A stretch of DNA of 64,000 nt, taken from assembly GCA_947449735.1 (NCBI GenBank), contig CANFTB010000026.1, positions 1 to 64,000 on the forward strand, given 5' to 3'. Numbering within the stretch: the first letter of the stretch is position 1; every line of letters starts with the position of its first letter. The position numbers were made by a program, and so were the translations under genes. This stretch comes from Chthoniobacteraceae bacterium (GTDB lineage: Bacteria > Verrucomicrobiota > Verrucomicrobiia > Chthoniobacterales > Chthoniobacteraceae). The notes beneath the pieces are model-generated. The model saw nothing but the letters and a program-made list of their open reading frames with translations. It did not search any database and was not told where the DNA came from. Shown one piece after another: positions 54,504-62,731 of this stretch.

Positions 54504-55544
54504 ATGCCTGTCCAGCCCAACTTCAGCTTTGCAAGCGACAACACTTCGGGTGCCTGTCCCGATGTGATGGATGCGTTCATCAGGGTAAATAACGGCCGCC
54601 TCCCTTCTTACGGGGACGATGTGGTGACGGCTCAGGCGGCGGACGCCTTTCGCGAACTGTTCGGGACGGACTGCGACGTCTACTTTGTATTCAACGGGAC
54701 CGCCGCGAACTCACTCGCTCTGGCATCGATTTGCCAGTCCTATCACAGCGTGATCGCCCACGAAATGGCGCACGTGGAGACCGACGAGTGCGGTGCTCCG
54801 GAGTTTTTTTCCAACGGAACGAAGATCCTGCTGAGTCCCGGTGAATGCGGTAAATTGAATCCCGGGGCGGTTGAGCTGCTTGTCACAAAGCGCCGGGACG
54901 TTCACTTTCCAAAGCCCAAGGCCCTCAGCCTGAGCTGTCCCACGGAGCTCGGGACCGTCTACACCGCCGCGGAGGTTTCGGCACTCGGAGCGGTCGCCTC
55001 GCGCCACGGGTTGAGAGTGCACATGGACGGGGCGCGCTTTGCGAACGCCGTGGCTTCTCTCGAAGTATCCCCGAGCGAGATCACGTGGAAAGCCGGCGTC
55101 GATGTTCTATCCTTCGGGGGCACGAAGCTCGGCGCGCCGGTGGGCGAGGCCGTGGTTTTTTTCAACCGTGCTCTCGGGGAGGAGTTCGCCTACCGGTGCA
55201 AGCAGGCGGGCCAGTTGGCCTCCAAGATGCGCTTTCTCGCCGCGCCGTGGCCGGTGCTTCTCAAGAACAACCGGTGGCTCGAGATAGCCGCCCACGCCAA
55301 CGCGTGCGCACGCCGGCTCGCAGAGGGGCTGGCGAAAATGCCCGGCCTGCGGATCCTGTATCCGGTCGAGGCCAACGCGGTCTTTGTCGAGATGCCAGAG
55401 CGCGCCCACGCGGCTCTTCGCTCGGGTGGCTGGCGTTATTACGTGTTCATCGGCGGGGGCGCACGATTCATGTGCTCATGGAGCACCACCGATGCTGACG
55501 TTGAGTCGCTTCTTGGAGCCGTGCGGGAAGGGATTGGGCTCTGA
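54504..55544 (+). CDS. Threonine aldolase-family (beta-eliminating lyase) PLP enzyme
   Basis: A 346-residue fold-type I PLP enzyme similar to low-specificity L-threonine aldolase, which splits L-threonine to glycine and acetaldehyde. It starts NFSFASDNTSGACPDVMDA, has YFVFNGTAANSLAL for phosphate binding, the HMDGARFANA motif with the Asp that contacts the pyridine, and the PLP lysine K208 in SFGGTKLGAPVG. The ATG at 54504 is used; the GTG at 54480 adds eight residues without family support. It is on its own strand run 123 bp after the DMT gene. Confidence 0.87.
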   Translation: MPVQPNFSFASDNTSGACPDVMDAFIRVNNGRLPSYGDDVVTAQAADAFRELFGTDCDVYFVFNGTAANSLALASICQSYHSVIAHEMAHVETDECGAPEFFSNGTKILLSPGECGKLNPGAVELLVTKRRDVHFPKPKALSLSCPTELGTVYTAAEVSALGAVASRHGLRVHMDGARFANAVASLEVSPSEITWKAGVDVLSFGGTKLGAPVGEAVVFFNRALGEEFAYRCKQAGQLASKMRFLAAPWPVLLKNNRWLEIAAHANACARRLAEGLAKMPGLRILYPVEANAVFVEMPERAHAALRSGGWRYYVFIGGGARFMCSWSTTDADVESLLGAVREGIGL

Positions 55545-56114
55545 CAACCTCCTTTCCTCGTGTGATTTACGGCAAAAAAAAGCAGGTGAAATGCACTACC
55601 TTCGGAGATTTCGCGAAGACGCCGCTATTTCACCGGTGCGGGCGACACCTTCCATTTCGCTCCGTAAAGATCGCTGCCACCGGCTTCCTGGATTTCAACA
55701 GATCTAAACGTGCTGCTGCCGCTGAACGCACCTCCCATGATGAGTGAGTCCTTGTCGTCGTGCGCTAGCGAGTAGGGTTCGTTCCATCCGCCGCGACGGA
55801 ACATTCGCAGCGGACCGGCTCTGCCGCGTTTAATGACGCTGCAAGCAGGAAAGGCAGCGGTAGAGAGCATCTGTAAAGTGAGACAGAAAATACTGCAGAC
55901 AAGCAATTAGCGTGACTCAGGAAATTGAATGGGCGCGGCGGGTGGGGATGGCTGCAAAGGGCTATAAAAGAGATCAAGGGCGGCCATTCCGGCCTAGCTG
56001 CGTTTCGAGGGAAGTGGAAGGAGGACATTCGCGGCTGCAGTCCTGTGTTGTGGGGGAGCGTCTGTACTGGCAGTCTTGGAACTGCCATTGATGGATCTTA
56101 ACCCTTTTTACCCT
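55545..56114. other. Intergenic region holding a probable gene remnant
   Basis: A 570-bp gap between two plus-strand genes. Apart from the minus-strand remnant at 55625-55906, no gene, repeat or RNA was recognised. Confidence 0.4.
55625..55906 (-). pseudogene. Remnant of a secreted SBBP-type beta-propeller repeat protein
   Basis: The last 55 codons of this frame (NEPYSLAHDDKDSLIMGG, AFSGSSTFRSVEIQ, EAGGSDLYGAKW) resemble one repeat of the SBBP/beta-propeller family, and codon choice is like that of real genes. The expected signal peptide (LPLPFLLAASLNAAEPV) is found in a different frame just upstream, at about 55850-55900. The coding sequence therefore seems to be broken by a frameshift and to end after a single repeat. 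It could instead be a real small ORF. The assignment rests on pattern recall, not on a search. Confidence 0.35.
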
Positions 56115-58604
56115 ATGGACTTTGCATCACGTTTCGCCGCGCCACTGCCGTCTGTCTGCCGTTCGTTTGCGGCGTTCCTCTTTTCTGTTGGCGGCGTTTT
56201 CTTTTCCGCACACTCCGTTGGAGCCGCTCCGGGAACCGTGACGGCACCCGCGGGCAGCGTGCGTCCGGAGATCTACCGGGGGGCGTGGATTGATTTCAAC
56301 AAAAACGGAAAGAGGGATGCGTTCGAAGACGCGTCCCAGCCCGTTGATAAGCGTGTAGAGGATCTGCTCTCCCAGTTGAACATGGATGAGAAGACCTGCC
56401 AGTTGGCGACGTTGTATGGATACGGTCGCGTGCTGAAGGATCCCCTGCCGACGCCGGACTGGAAGAACGAGGTCTGGAAGGACGGCATCGCCAACATCGA
56501 CGAGATGCACAACGGGGTCGGCAAGTTTGGCACGAACAGCAAGAACCCGCATCTTGCCTCGCCCTCGGCGTCAGTGACGGCGCTGAATGAGGTGCAGCGG
56601 TGGTTTGTCGAGGAGACGCGCATGGGAATCCCCGTCGAATTTACGAACGAGGGGGTGCGGGGAGCGTGTTATAAAAACGCGGTCAATTTTCCCGCGAGCA
56701 TCGGCGTCGGTGCGACGTGGAATCTGGATTTGGTGTCGCAGATTGGGGATGTTGTTGCGCTTGAATCGAAGGCGGCGGGATACCGGAATGTCTACGCGCC
56801 GCTGATGGACCTCGCCCGCGATCCGCGGTGGGGGCGGGTGGTGGAGTGCTTCGGCGAAGATCCCTATCTGGTTGCGGAAATGGGCATCCGGATGACTAAG
56901 GCGATCCAGTCTCGCGGGCTGGTGTCGACCGCGAAGCACTTTGCCGTCTACAGCGAGCCCAAGGGCGGCAGGGATGGCAACGCGCGTACTGACCCGCATG
57001 TGGCGCCGCGCGAGATGGAACTCCTGCACCTGCGGCCCTGGGAACGTCTTGTGCGCGAAGCCGGCCTCATGGGCGTCATGAGTTCATATAACGATTACGA
57101 CGGGATACCGGTTTCCGGGAGCGCCGAATTTTTAATCGAAAGGCTTCGTAAAAGCTGGGGCTTCAAGGGTTATGTGGTTTCCGACAGCGAGGCAGTGGAG
57201 TTTCTTTTCAACAAGCACCGGGTTGCCCCGACCGAAGACGCCGGGGCTGCCATGTTTTTGAAGGAGGGAGGCAATGTTCGGACAACTTTCCGTTCGCCGG
57301 AGTCCTTCATCCTGCCTGTGCGGCGCGAAATAGAGGCGGGCCGCCTGGATGCTGCCACGGTGGACGCCCGGGTGCGCGACGTACTCCGTATCAAGTTCAT
57401 CGAGGGTTTGTTTGACTCACCGTATGTCGACGCCGGAGCCGCGGACTCCGCATTCCACAAGCCGGAGGCCAAGGCTCTGGCTCTTCGGGCCGCCAGAGAG
57501 TCCATTGTGTTGCTAAAGAACAAAGGCGGAGCGCTTCCTTTCTCCAAGTCTCTGAAGCGCGTTCTGGTTTGCGGGCCTGCGGCCCTGATGAAGGAGACAT
57601 CGTATGACCGTTATGGTTCTTCGGGGGGGGAAGTGGTGACGCCGCTGGAAGGCATCAAGGCCCTGCTTAAGGACACAGGAACGGAGGTGGTGTATGCGCA
57701 GGGTTGTGAGATTACGGACAAGCGCTGGCCGGGTTCCGAGCTGCTGCCTGAACCCGCCTCTGGCGAGGAGGCCAGACAGATTGCCGAAGCGGCCGAGATG
57801 GCCAGAGGCGTAGACGCGGTGGTTCTGGTTTTGGGGGACTCCAATGCAACGGTTGGAGAGTCCAAGAGCAGGACCAGTCTGGATCTTCCCGGCTACCAGA
57901 CTGATCTTGCACGGGCGGTTGTGGCCTCGGGAAAGCCCGTTGCCGCGGTGCTGCTGACCGGGCGCCCCGCCTCGGTAAACTGGCTGGACCAGAATGTGCC
58001 TGCCATTCTTGAGGCGTGGTTTCCTGGGGAGTCGGGCGGAACTGCGATTGCGGAGGTTCTCTTCGGGGATGTGAACCCCGCCGGGAGGCTTCCTGTGACA
58101 TTTCCTCGTACCGTCGGTCAGATCCCTCTGAACTTTCCCTTCAAGCCCGCAAGCCATGCAACGCAGTCGAAGACCGTCGATCCAAACGGGTTTGGAAACA
58201 CCATGGCCGAGGGGGCTCTCTATCCGTTCGGCCACGGGTTGAGCTACACGACCTTTGCGTATGGTGAGCTGCGCGTGGCCTCAAAATCTGTCGCCCCAGG
58301 CCAGCCCGTGATTGTGGAGTGTGATGTTAAAAACACCGGGGGACGGGCGGGTGAGGAGGTGGTGCAGTTGTATTTCCAGCAGAAGCTGGGATCGGTCACC
58401 ACTTACGAAATGAACTTGTGTGGATTCAAGCGGATCGCGGTGGCGCCGGGAGAGAGCCGGACCGTCCGGTTTGAAATCAATCCCATGCTCTTTGAGATCA
58501 TCAACCGGCAGGGCAAGCGCATGGTGGAGCCCGGTGTGTTTGAATTGATGGCCGGGGGTTCGTCCGAGAAAATCCTCCAGCGGACCACCTTTGAAATCCG
58601 GTAG
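56115..58604 (+). CDS. GH3-family beta-glucosidase/beta-xylosidase, secreted
   Basis: An 829-residue glycoside hydrolase family 3 enzyme. An N-terminal hydrophobic stretch (FAAFLFSVGGVFFSA) is a signal peptide. The (beta/alpha)8 domain has KHFAVYSEP and the nucleophile D357 in GYVVSDSEAVEF. The second alpha/beta sandwich domain follows from about residue 450 (ESIVLLKNKGGALPF, LTGRPASVNWLD, EAWFPGESGG), and a fibronectin-III-like C-terminal domain (about 720-829) with YPFGHGLSYTTFAY ends it. It removes terminal glucose, xylose or similar sugars. ATGs at 56091 and 56115 are both possible; the second is used since it directly precedes the signal peptide. Confidence 0.9.
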   Translation: MDFASRFAAPLPSVCRSFAAFLFSVGGVFFSAHSVGAAPGTVTAPAGSVRPEIYRGAWIDFNKNGKRDAFEDASQPVDKRVEDLLSQLNMDEKTCQLATLYGYGRVLKDPLPTPDWKNEVWKDGIANIDEMHNGVGKFGTNSKNPHLASPSASVTALNEVQRWFVEETRMGIPVEFTNEGVRGACYKNAVNFPASIGVGATWNLDLVSQIGDVVALESKAAGYRNVYAPLMDLARDPRWGRVVECFGEDPYLVAEMGIRMTKAIQSRGLVSTAKHFAVYSEPKGGRDGNARTDPHVAPREMELLHLRPWERLVREAGLMGVMSSYNDYDGIPVSGSAEFLIERLRKSWGFKGYVVSDSEAVEFLFNKHRVAPTEDAGAAMFLKEGGNVRTTFRSPESFILPVRREIEAGRLDAATVDARVRDVLRIKFIEGLFDSPYVDAGAADSAFHKPEAKALALRAARESIVLLKNKGGALPFSKSLKRVLVCGPAALMKETSYDRYGSSGGEVVTPLEGIKALLKDTGTEVVYAQGCEITDKRWPGSELLPEPASGEEARQIAEAAEMARGVDAVVLVLGDSNATVGESKSRTSLDLPGYQTDLARAVVASGKPVAAVLLTGRPASVNWLDQNVPAILEAWFPGESGGTAIAEVLFGDVNPAGRLPVTFPRTVGQIPLNFPFKPASHATQSKTVDPNGFGNTMAEGALYPFGHGLSYTTFAYGELRVASKSVAPGQPVIVECDVKNTGGRAGEEVVQLYFQQKLGSVTTYEMNLCGFKRIAVAPGESRTVRFEINPMLFEIINRQGKRMVEPGVFELMAGGSSEKILQRTTFEIR

Positions 58605-58641
58605 GACTGCTGCGAGGCTGGAAACTGCTTCTTAAAACCCT

Positions 58642-59586
58642 ATGAAAATCATATATTTGCTGTCAGTTGGACTGCTGCTTCCCGCGGGTGCCCATGCCGT
58701 GGATCTGGACGTGAGGAATGCCGCGGAATTCGAGCGATGCGTGTCAGCCTCCGCGAAACTGGAGCGGCTTGCCACCGACATGAAGTTTGTGGAGGGACCG
58801 CAGTGGGTTCCTTCGGATGGCGGCTTTCTGGTGTTCAGCGACATTCCTTCCAACGAGCTGAAGCAATGGACGGACAAGACGGGCCTTTCCACCTTTCGAA
58901 ATCCGAGCGGCAACACGAATGGAAATACCATTGGTAACGACGGTCTTTTGTTGAGTGCTGAGCACGGTGGGCGGCGGATTTCGCGCACCGATGCCTCTGG
59001 ATCGGTGGTCACCGTTGTCGACCGCTTCGAGGGGAAAAGACTGAATTCGCCCAACGATGTCGTGATGAGTTCCGACGGCGCAATCTGGTTTACCGATCCC
59101 GACTATGGTTTGCCCTCAGATCCGGAGACAAAGCAGAAGGTGGGCAAGGAGCTTCCTGGAGATTTTGTGTTCCGGTTTGACCCAAAGACGAAGGTTCTGA
59201 GCGCGGCGGCCACCGATTTCAAGAAGCCAAACGGTCTCTGTTTCTCTCCTGACGGCAGGCGGTTGTACGTAGCGGATTCGGGTGCGCCTCGGCAGATCCG
59301 AGGTTTCGAGGTGTCATCCGACGGAAGTCTGAAGGGCGGGGAGGTTTTTGCAAAGATCGACAAGGGCGGCCCGGACGGGATTCGCTGCGACTCGGAGGGC
59401 CGGGTCTGGTCCAGCGCGGGAGACGGGGTGCATGTGTTCTCTCCTGCGGGAGAGCTTTTGGGAAAGATCCTAGTCCCGGAGTCGCCGGCGAACCTTGCGT
59501 TCGGAGGTGCCGACATGAAGACCCTTTACATCACGGCCCGCAAATCTTTGTACGCGGTGCCGGTCCTCGTACGTGGGGTGCGGTGA
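58642..59586 (+). CDS. Secreted SMP-30/gluconolactonase-like protein
   Basis: A 314-residue six-bladed propeller of the SMP-30/gluconolactonase/LRE group. It has a signal peptide (IIYLLSVGLLLPAGAHA), VEGPQWVPSDG with the metal-binding Glu, NTIGNDGLLLSAEH, RLNSPNDVVM with an Asn/Asp pair, and ADSGAPRQIRGFEV with the last metal-site Asp. These proteins open sugar lactones. It lies 38 bp after the GH3 gene, so the two may share a transcript and deal with one substrate stream. The start follows CTTCTTAAAACCCT. Confidence 0.88.
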   Translation: MKIIYLLSVGLLLPAGAHAVDLDVRNAAEFERCVSASAKLERLATDMKFVEGPQWVPSDGGFLVFSDIPSNELKQWTDKTGLSTFRNPSGNTNGNTIGNDGLLLSAEHGGRRISRTDASGSVVTVVDRFEGKRLNSPNDVVMSSDGAIWFTDPDYGLPSDPETKQKVGKELPGDFVFRFDPKTKVLSAAATDFKKPNGLCFSPDGRRLYVADSGAPRQIRGFEVSSDGSLKGGEVFAKIDKGGPDGIRCDSEGRVWSSAGDGVHVFSPAGELLGKILVPESPANLAFGGADMKTLYITARKSLYAVPVLVRGVR

Positions 59587-59639
59587 TTGAACCCATCCCG
59601 GGTGCATCGCAAGTGTTAAGCGCAACCAAGCCAGTCGCC

Positions 59640-60191
59640 ATGAAACGTCGCATCATAGTGACACGCCCGAGCCTGCAAGTCATGGCCGAGAAGATGGACC
59701 AGCATGGTGCCGAGAAGATGAAGGCGCAACGGGAGGCGAAGGTCGCCAAGGAGTGGGGAGACTTGAGCGAGAACGCCGAGTACAAGGCCAGCAAGGAGAA
59801 GTTCCGCTTGGCCGGCCGTCTGCAGCAGCGGATGGTGCGGGAGTTTAAGCATCTGGAAGGAAACGGTTACGAAGTTGTCGATCCCATGGACTGGACGAAC
59901 CAGGAGGCCCCCGTTTCAGAAGTGGACGTGGGGGTGGTGGCCCGGGTGAAGCAGGGAGGATTTGCCGAGGACTATTTGATTGCCGGGGCCAAGGACCAGC
60001 ATTTACCCATGGATCAGTCGCTGGTTCCGCTGCCCTACACCTCGCCGCTTGGGCAGGCGCTGATGGGGGCGGTTCCACCCGCGAAAATTGAGGCGCTCAT
60101 TGCCGGGGAGCCGAGGCTGTTGGAGCTTGAGAGCGTGCGGCGTCCGACGGTCTCTGAGGTTTTGGAGCTGTACCCCGAATTGACACCTTAG
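59640..60191 (+). CDS. GreA/GreB-family transcript elongation factor
   Basis: A 183-residue protein. The family mark GDLSENAEYKASKEK (with acidic residues at the coiled-coil tip) is present in the N-terminal hairpin, preceded by an unusually basic start (MKRRIIVTRPSLQVM). The C-terminal globular domain follows from about residue 95 (VDVGVVARVKQGG). GreA enters the RNA polymerase channel and rescues backtracked transcription. The usual length is about 158, so this one has extra C-terminal residues. The ATG at 59640 is preferred to a GTG at 59583 overlapping the upstream stop. Confidence 0.85.
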   Translation: MKRRIIVTRPSLQVMAEKMDQHGAEKMKAQREAKVAKEWGDLSENAEYKASKEKFRLAGRLQQRMVREFKHLEGNGYEVVDPMDWTNQEAPVSEVDVGVVARVKQGGFAEDYLIAGAKDQHLPMDQSLVPLPYTSPLGQALMGAVPPAKIEALIAGEPRLLELESVRRPTVSEVLELYPELTP

Positions 60192-60218
60192 TAGGCCACG
60201 CGCGAGGGCAATAAGCCC

Positions 60219-60321
60219 AAAAACAGAAATTCACGCGGAGGTGCGGAGACGCGGAGGAAATCAAAGGCCTTTTTTTCAGACATTTCCAAAATCCCTCTCC
60301 GTGCACTCCGCATCCGCGTGA
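60219..60321. repeat. Convergent-gap inverted repeat, copy 2 (CACGCGGAG family)
   Basis: It begins AAAACAGAAATTCACGCGGAG, repeats CGGAG twice, passes an A/T-rich centre with a T-run at about 60270-60276, and ends in the inverted arm CTCCGCATCCGCGTGAGAA. It matches 6447-6552 in the first arm and overall plan, and again lies between two convergent genes (the GreA/GreB-type gene and the minus-strand ExbD-like gene). Confidence 0.65.
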
Positions 60322-60407
60322 GAACCTTTTTAACCCGTGGCTTTGGAGTTTGGGCTAAGCGGCTGGAATCAGGGCTTTTGAAGGCCCGGCTTAAATGGGC
60401 GGCTTCA

Positions 60408-61610
60408 CTAGTCTACCGAGATCTTGGGCGCGGCGATGGTGACCGGTGGCGGCTTTGGCGCCGTGCCAGGGGGCAGCGGGGCAGGAGGCGGAGGGGGAGG
60501 TGCAGGGGTAAACTCGACGATGTAATCTCCGGGCAGGTCCTTGGTGTACAGGGGCTTCTCAAACATCTCCCATCCGACGGGAAGTTGTTCACGGTCCACG
60601 ATGTCGCGCGCCGCTAGATAAGTTGGGATTGAATCCTTGCAGACGTGGAACCAGAGGACCGACTTAGGGTTTGTCTTCATCGCCCTGAGTTGGGAACGGA
60701 AGAAGGATGCCTGTTGCACCGCCTGTTCTACGGACTCGCCGCCATCGGGCCGCGGCGCGAGACGGAGCTGGATGGTGGGCGAGTTCGGGTTTGCGGCGAC
60801 TTCCACCAGAAGATCCCTGTTGATGTCGCGTGGGCTGGGCTTGCGGCCGTTGAAAAACTTGTTGAAGTACGCCGCCATCTTCTGGTTGTCGAAGTACATT
60901 TTGCGCTGGGGCACGTTCTGGCCGGTCGGTCCCTTCTTGGTCAGGGGCTTTCCGTCCGGGCCCTTGAGCATCTCCTTTTTGAGGAGATAGGCGGGGTTCT
61001 CTTTTTTGAACTCTTCTTCGATGACATTCCAGAACTCCTCGTTGCGTAGGAACACAAGTTTTCCTCCGGTGACAAGAACACGCTGGATTTCAGCGTTGTC
61101 GGGCATCGGCTTTGGTGCGGGAAGGCGCACCGCGATACCCGGAGGCGGAACGTAGGCGGGTGTCGTATCCAGCTTGAGTTTGAGCTTGTCGATTTCCGCG
61201 AGGAGCTGGTCAATCAGGGTCTTGCGCTCCATGCGCTCTTTGCGGGCGGCGGCAAGTTGGTTCGCAGCGTCCTTGAGGTCGACGACCATGATCGGATCCT
61301 TCTCCTGGGCCTTTTCGAGTTCTTTGAGCTTTGCGAGAGTCTTATCAAGCTCCTCCTTGAGCTTGGCCATTTCTGCTTCGAGTTCCTTCGGGTCCTTCTT
61401 TGTGTCGAACTCCTTCATCTCCTCCTTAAGCTTGGCGTGCTCCTCTTCCGTGACCATGGGGAGGTCGGACAATACCTTTTGCACGGACTTTGCGAGCCCG
61501 ATGCCGATCATCACCAGAACGATGATGAGAACGCCGACGACGTTCGTCATCGTGTCCATCAGGGCGACGAAGGGCAGCTCCTCGTCATGGGGTCTTGATT
61601 TGCGGGCCAT
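60408..61610 (-). CDS. ExbD/TolR-like single-span protein with coiled coil, B' subunit
   Basis: A 400-residue membrane protein. One N-terminal helix (residues about 16-40) holds D19 in FVALMDTMTNVVGVLIIVLVM, here quoted in parts: the Asp sits where MotB, TolR and ExbD have their proton-channel Asp. A coiled coil follows (about residues 58-170; K, E, L and A rich), then a globular domain (about 185-370) and a Pro-rich C-terminal tail (TPAPPPPPPAPLPPG). No OmpA-type peptidoglycan-binding domain was recognised. It is 15 bp after a similar gene and is last in a run with a MotA-type channel gene. Confidence 0.7.
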   Translation of the reverse strand: MARKSRPHDEELPFVALMDTMTNVVGVLIIVLVMIGIGLAKSVQKVLSDLPMVTEEEHAKLKEEMKEFDTKKDPKELEAEMAKLKEELDKTLAKLKELEKAQEKDPIMVVDLKDAANQLAAARKERMERKTLIDQLLAEIDKLKLKLDTTPAYVPPPGIAVRLPAPKPMPDNAEIQRVLVTGGKLVFLRNEEFWNVIEEEFKKENPAYLLKKEMLKGPDGKPLTKKGPTGQNVPQRKMYFDNQKMAAYFNKFFNGRKPSPRDINRDLLVEVAANPNSPTIQLRLAPRPDGGESVEQAVQQASFFRSQLRAMKTNPKSVLWFHVCKDSIPTYLAARDIVDREQLPVGWEMFEKPLYTKDLPGDYIVEFTPAPPPPPPAPLPPGTAPKPPPVTIAAPKISVD

Positions 61611-61625
61611 GCGTGGGGGAGATGG

Positions 61626-62672
61626 TTATTGTTTCGGCGGCTGTGGGGCCGGAGGCGCACCGGGCGGGGTGGCCGGGGGTTGCATCCCGGGCGCTGCGGG
61701 CGGCTGGGGAGCGGGAGGAGTTCCGGGTTTGGGAGGGGTTGGGGCGCCGGGCATCGCAGGTGCACCGGGCATCGGAGCAGCGGCAGGTGCGTCTGCGGGG
61801 CCAGGGGGTGGGGCGGGCAGGTTGCCGAGGAGCTTGCCGAAGAGCTTCATGTCAAGGTCGCCGCGTCCGGGTACGGGAAGTTTGCCGACCTGTTCAGGCT
61901 TGAATCCGTGTTTGGATTGGGCCCAGCCGGCGCCGAGGTTGAAGCCCTTCATTCCGTCGTCGCGCAGCAGGAAGATGAGCTTGCTGTTTGGAATTTTTTT
62001 AACGGAGTCGAGGAAGGTGTTAAAGTTGGCGTCCGCAACGATGACCTCGGGCACGGCTGTCACCACGGACTTGCTTTTGTCGTTCCAGTAATAGGCGAGT
62101 TTGTCGCCAGAGGCGTCCACGAAGAAGATGACTGTCCCTTCCGCGAGGCCGGAGCCCGCGGGGTTGACCACGACGCGGGGATCCTTCTTTTCGGGAGGTT
62201 GTATTTTGGCGATGTCCTCCAGAAGTTGAGCGACTTTTTTCCTCAGGTCGGGTTCCGCGTCGGTGAGGCCGCGTATTTCGACTTTGAGGTTCTCGAGTTC
62301 GATCCGGAGTTTGTCGGCCTCCACGAGGTCGGTCTTGGCCTTCTCGCGCAGTTCGTCTGCGTTGGCCAGCATGTCCTGGAGTTTTTTGCGCTGCTCGGCT
62401 TTGGCTGCGCTTTCCTCCTTCATTTTTTCGAGGTCCTTGAGCTTGTCTTCCAGGCCGCTGAATTTCAGGAGGTTTTCTTCCTTCAATTTGGTCATGCGGA
62501 GGTACTCCTGGGCGCGGTGCAACTCCTCGGGCGTGCGACCGTTGATGCGCTGGGTCTGGGCAATGACCAGAACTACGATGATGAGCACAAGAACCCCGAT
62601 CAATGAACAAAGAATGTCCAAGAAGGGGATGAGCATGAGCTCTTCGCTCTTGTGCTTGTTACGTCTGACCAT
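61626..62672 (-). CDS. ExbD/TolR-like single-span protein with coiled coil, B subunit
   Basis: A 348-residue protein with the same plan as the gene after it: SEEL, then one membrane helix with D19 in PFLDILCSLIGVLVLI, a coiled coil (residues about 55-155, EENLLKFSGLEDKLKDLEKM in part), a globular segment and a Pro/Ala-rich tail of about 60 residues. The Asp at position 19 matches the second protein exactly, so they look like paralogues and may form a heterodimer. The ATG follows CCTAGTTCCCT. It lies 59 bp after the channel gene. Confidence 0.7.
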   Translation of the reverse strand: MVRRNKHKSEELMLIPFLDILCSLIGVLVLIIVVLVIAQTQRINGRTPEELHRAQEYLRMTKLKEENLLKFSGLEDKLKDLEKMKEESAAKAEQRKKLQDMLANADELREKAKTDLVEADKLRIELENLKVEIRGLTDAEPDLRKKVAQLLEDIAKIQPPEKKDPRVVVNPAGSGLAEGTVIFFVDASGDKLAYYWNDKSKSVVTAVPEVIVADANFNTFLDSVKKIPNSKLIFLLRDDGMKGFNLGAGWAQSKHGFKPEQVGKLPVPGRGDLDMKLFGKLLGNLPAPPPGPADAPAAAPMPGAPAMPGAPTPPKPGTPPAPQPPAAPGMQPPATPPGAPPAPQPPKQ

Positions 62673-62731
62673 AGGGAACTAGGAGTGGAGCCGGGTTGGA
62701 GTGGATTCGGAGGATGGGTCAGACCGCAGTC

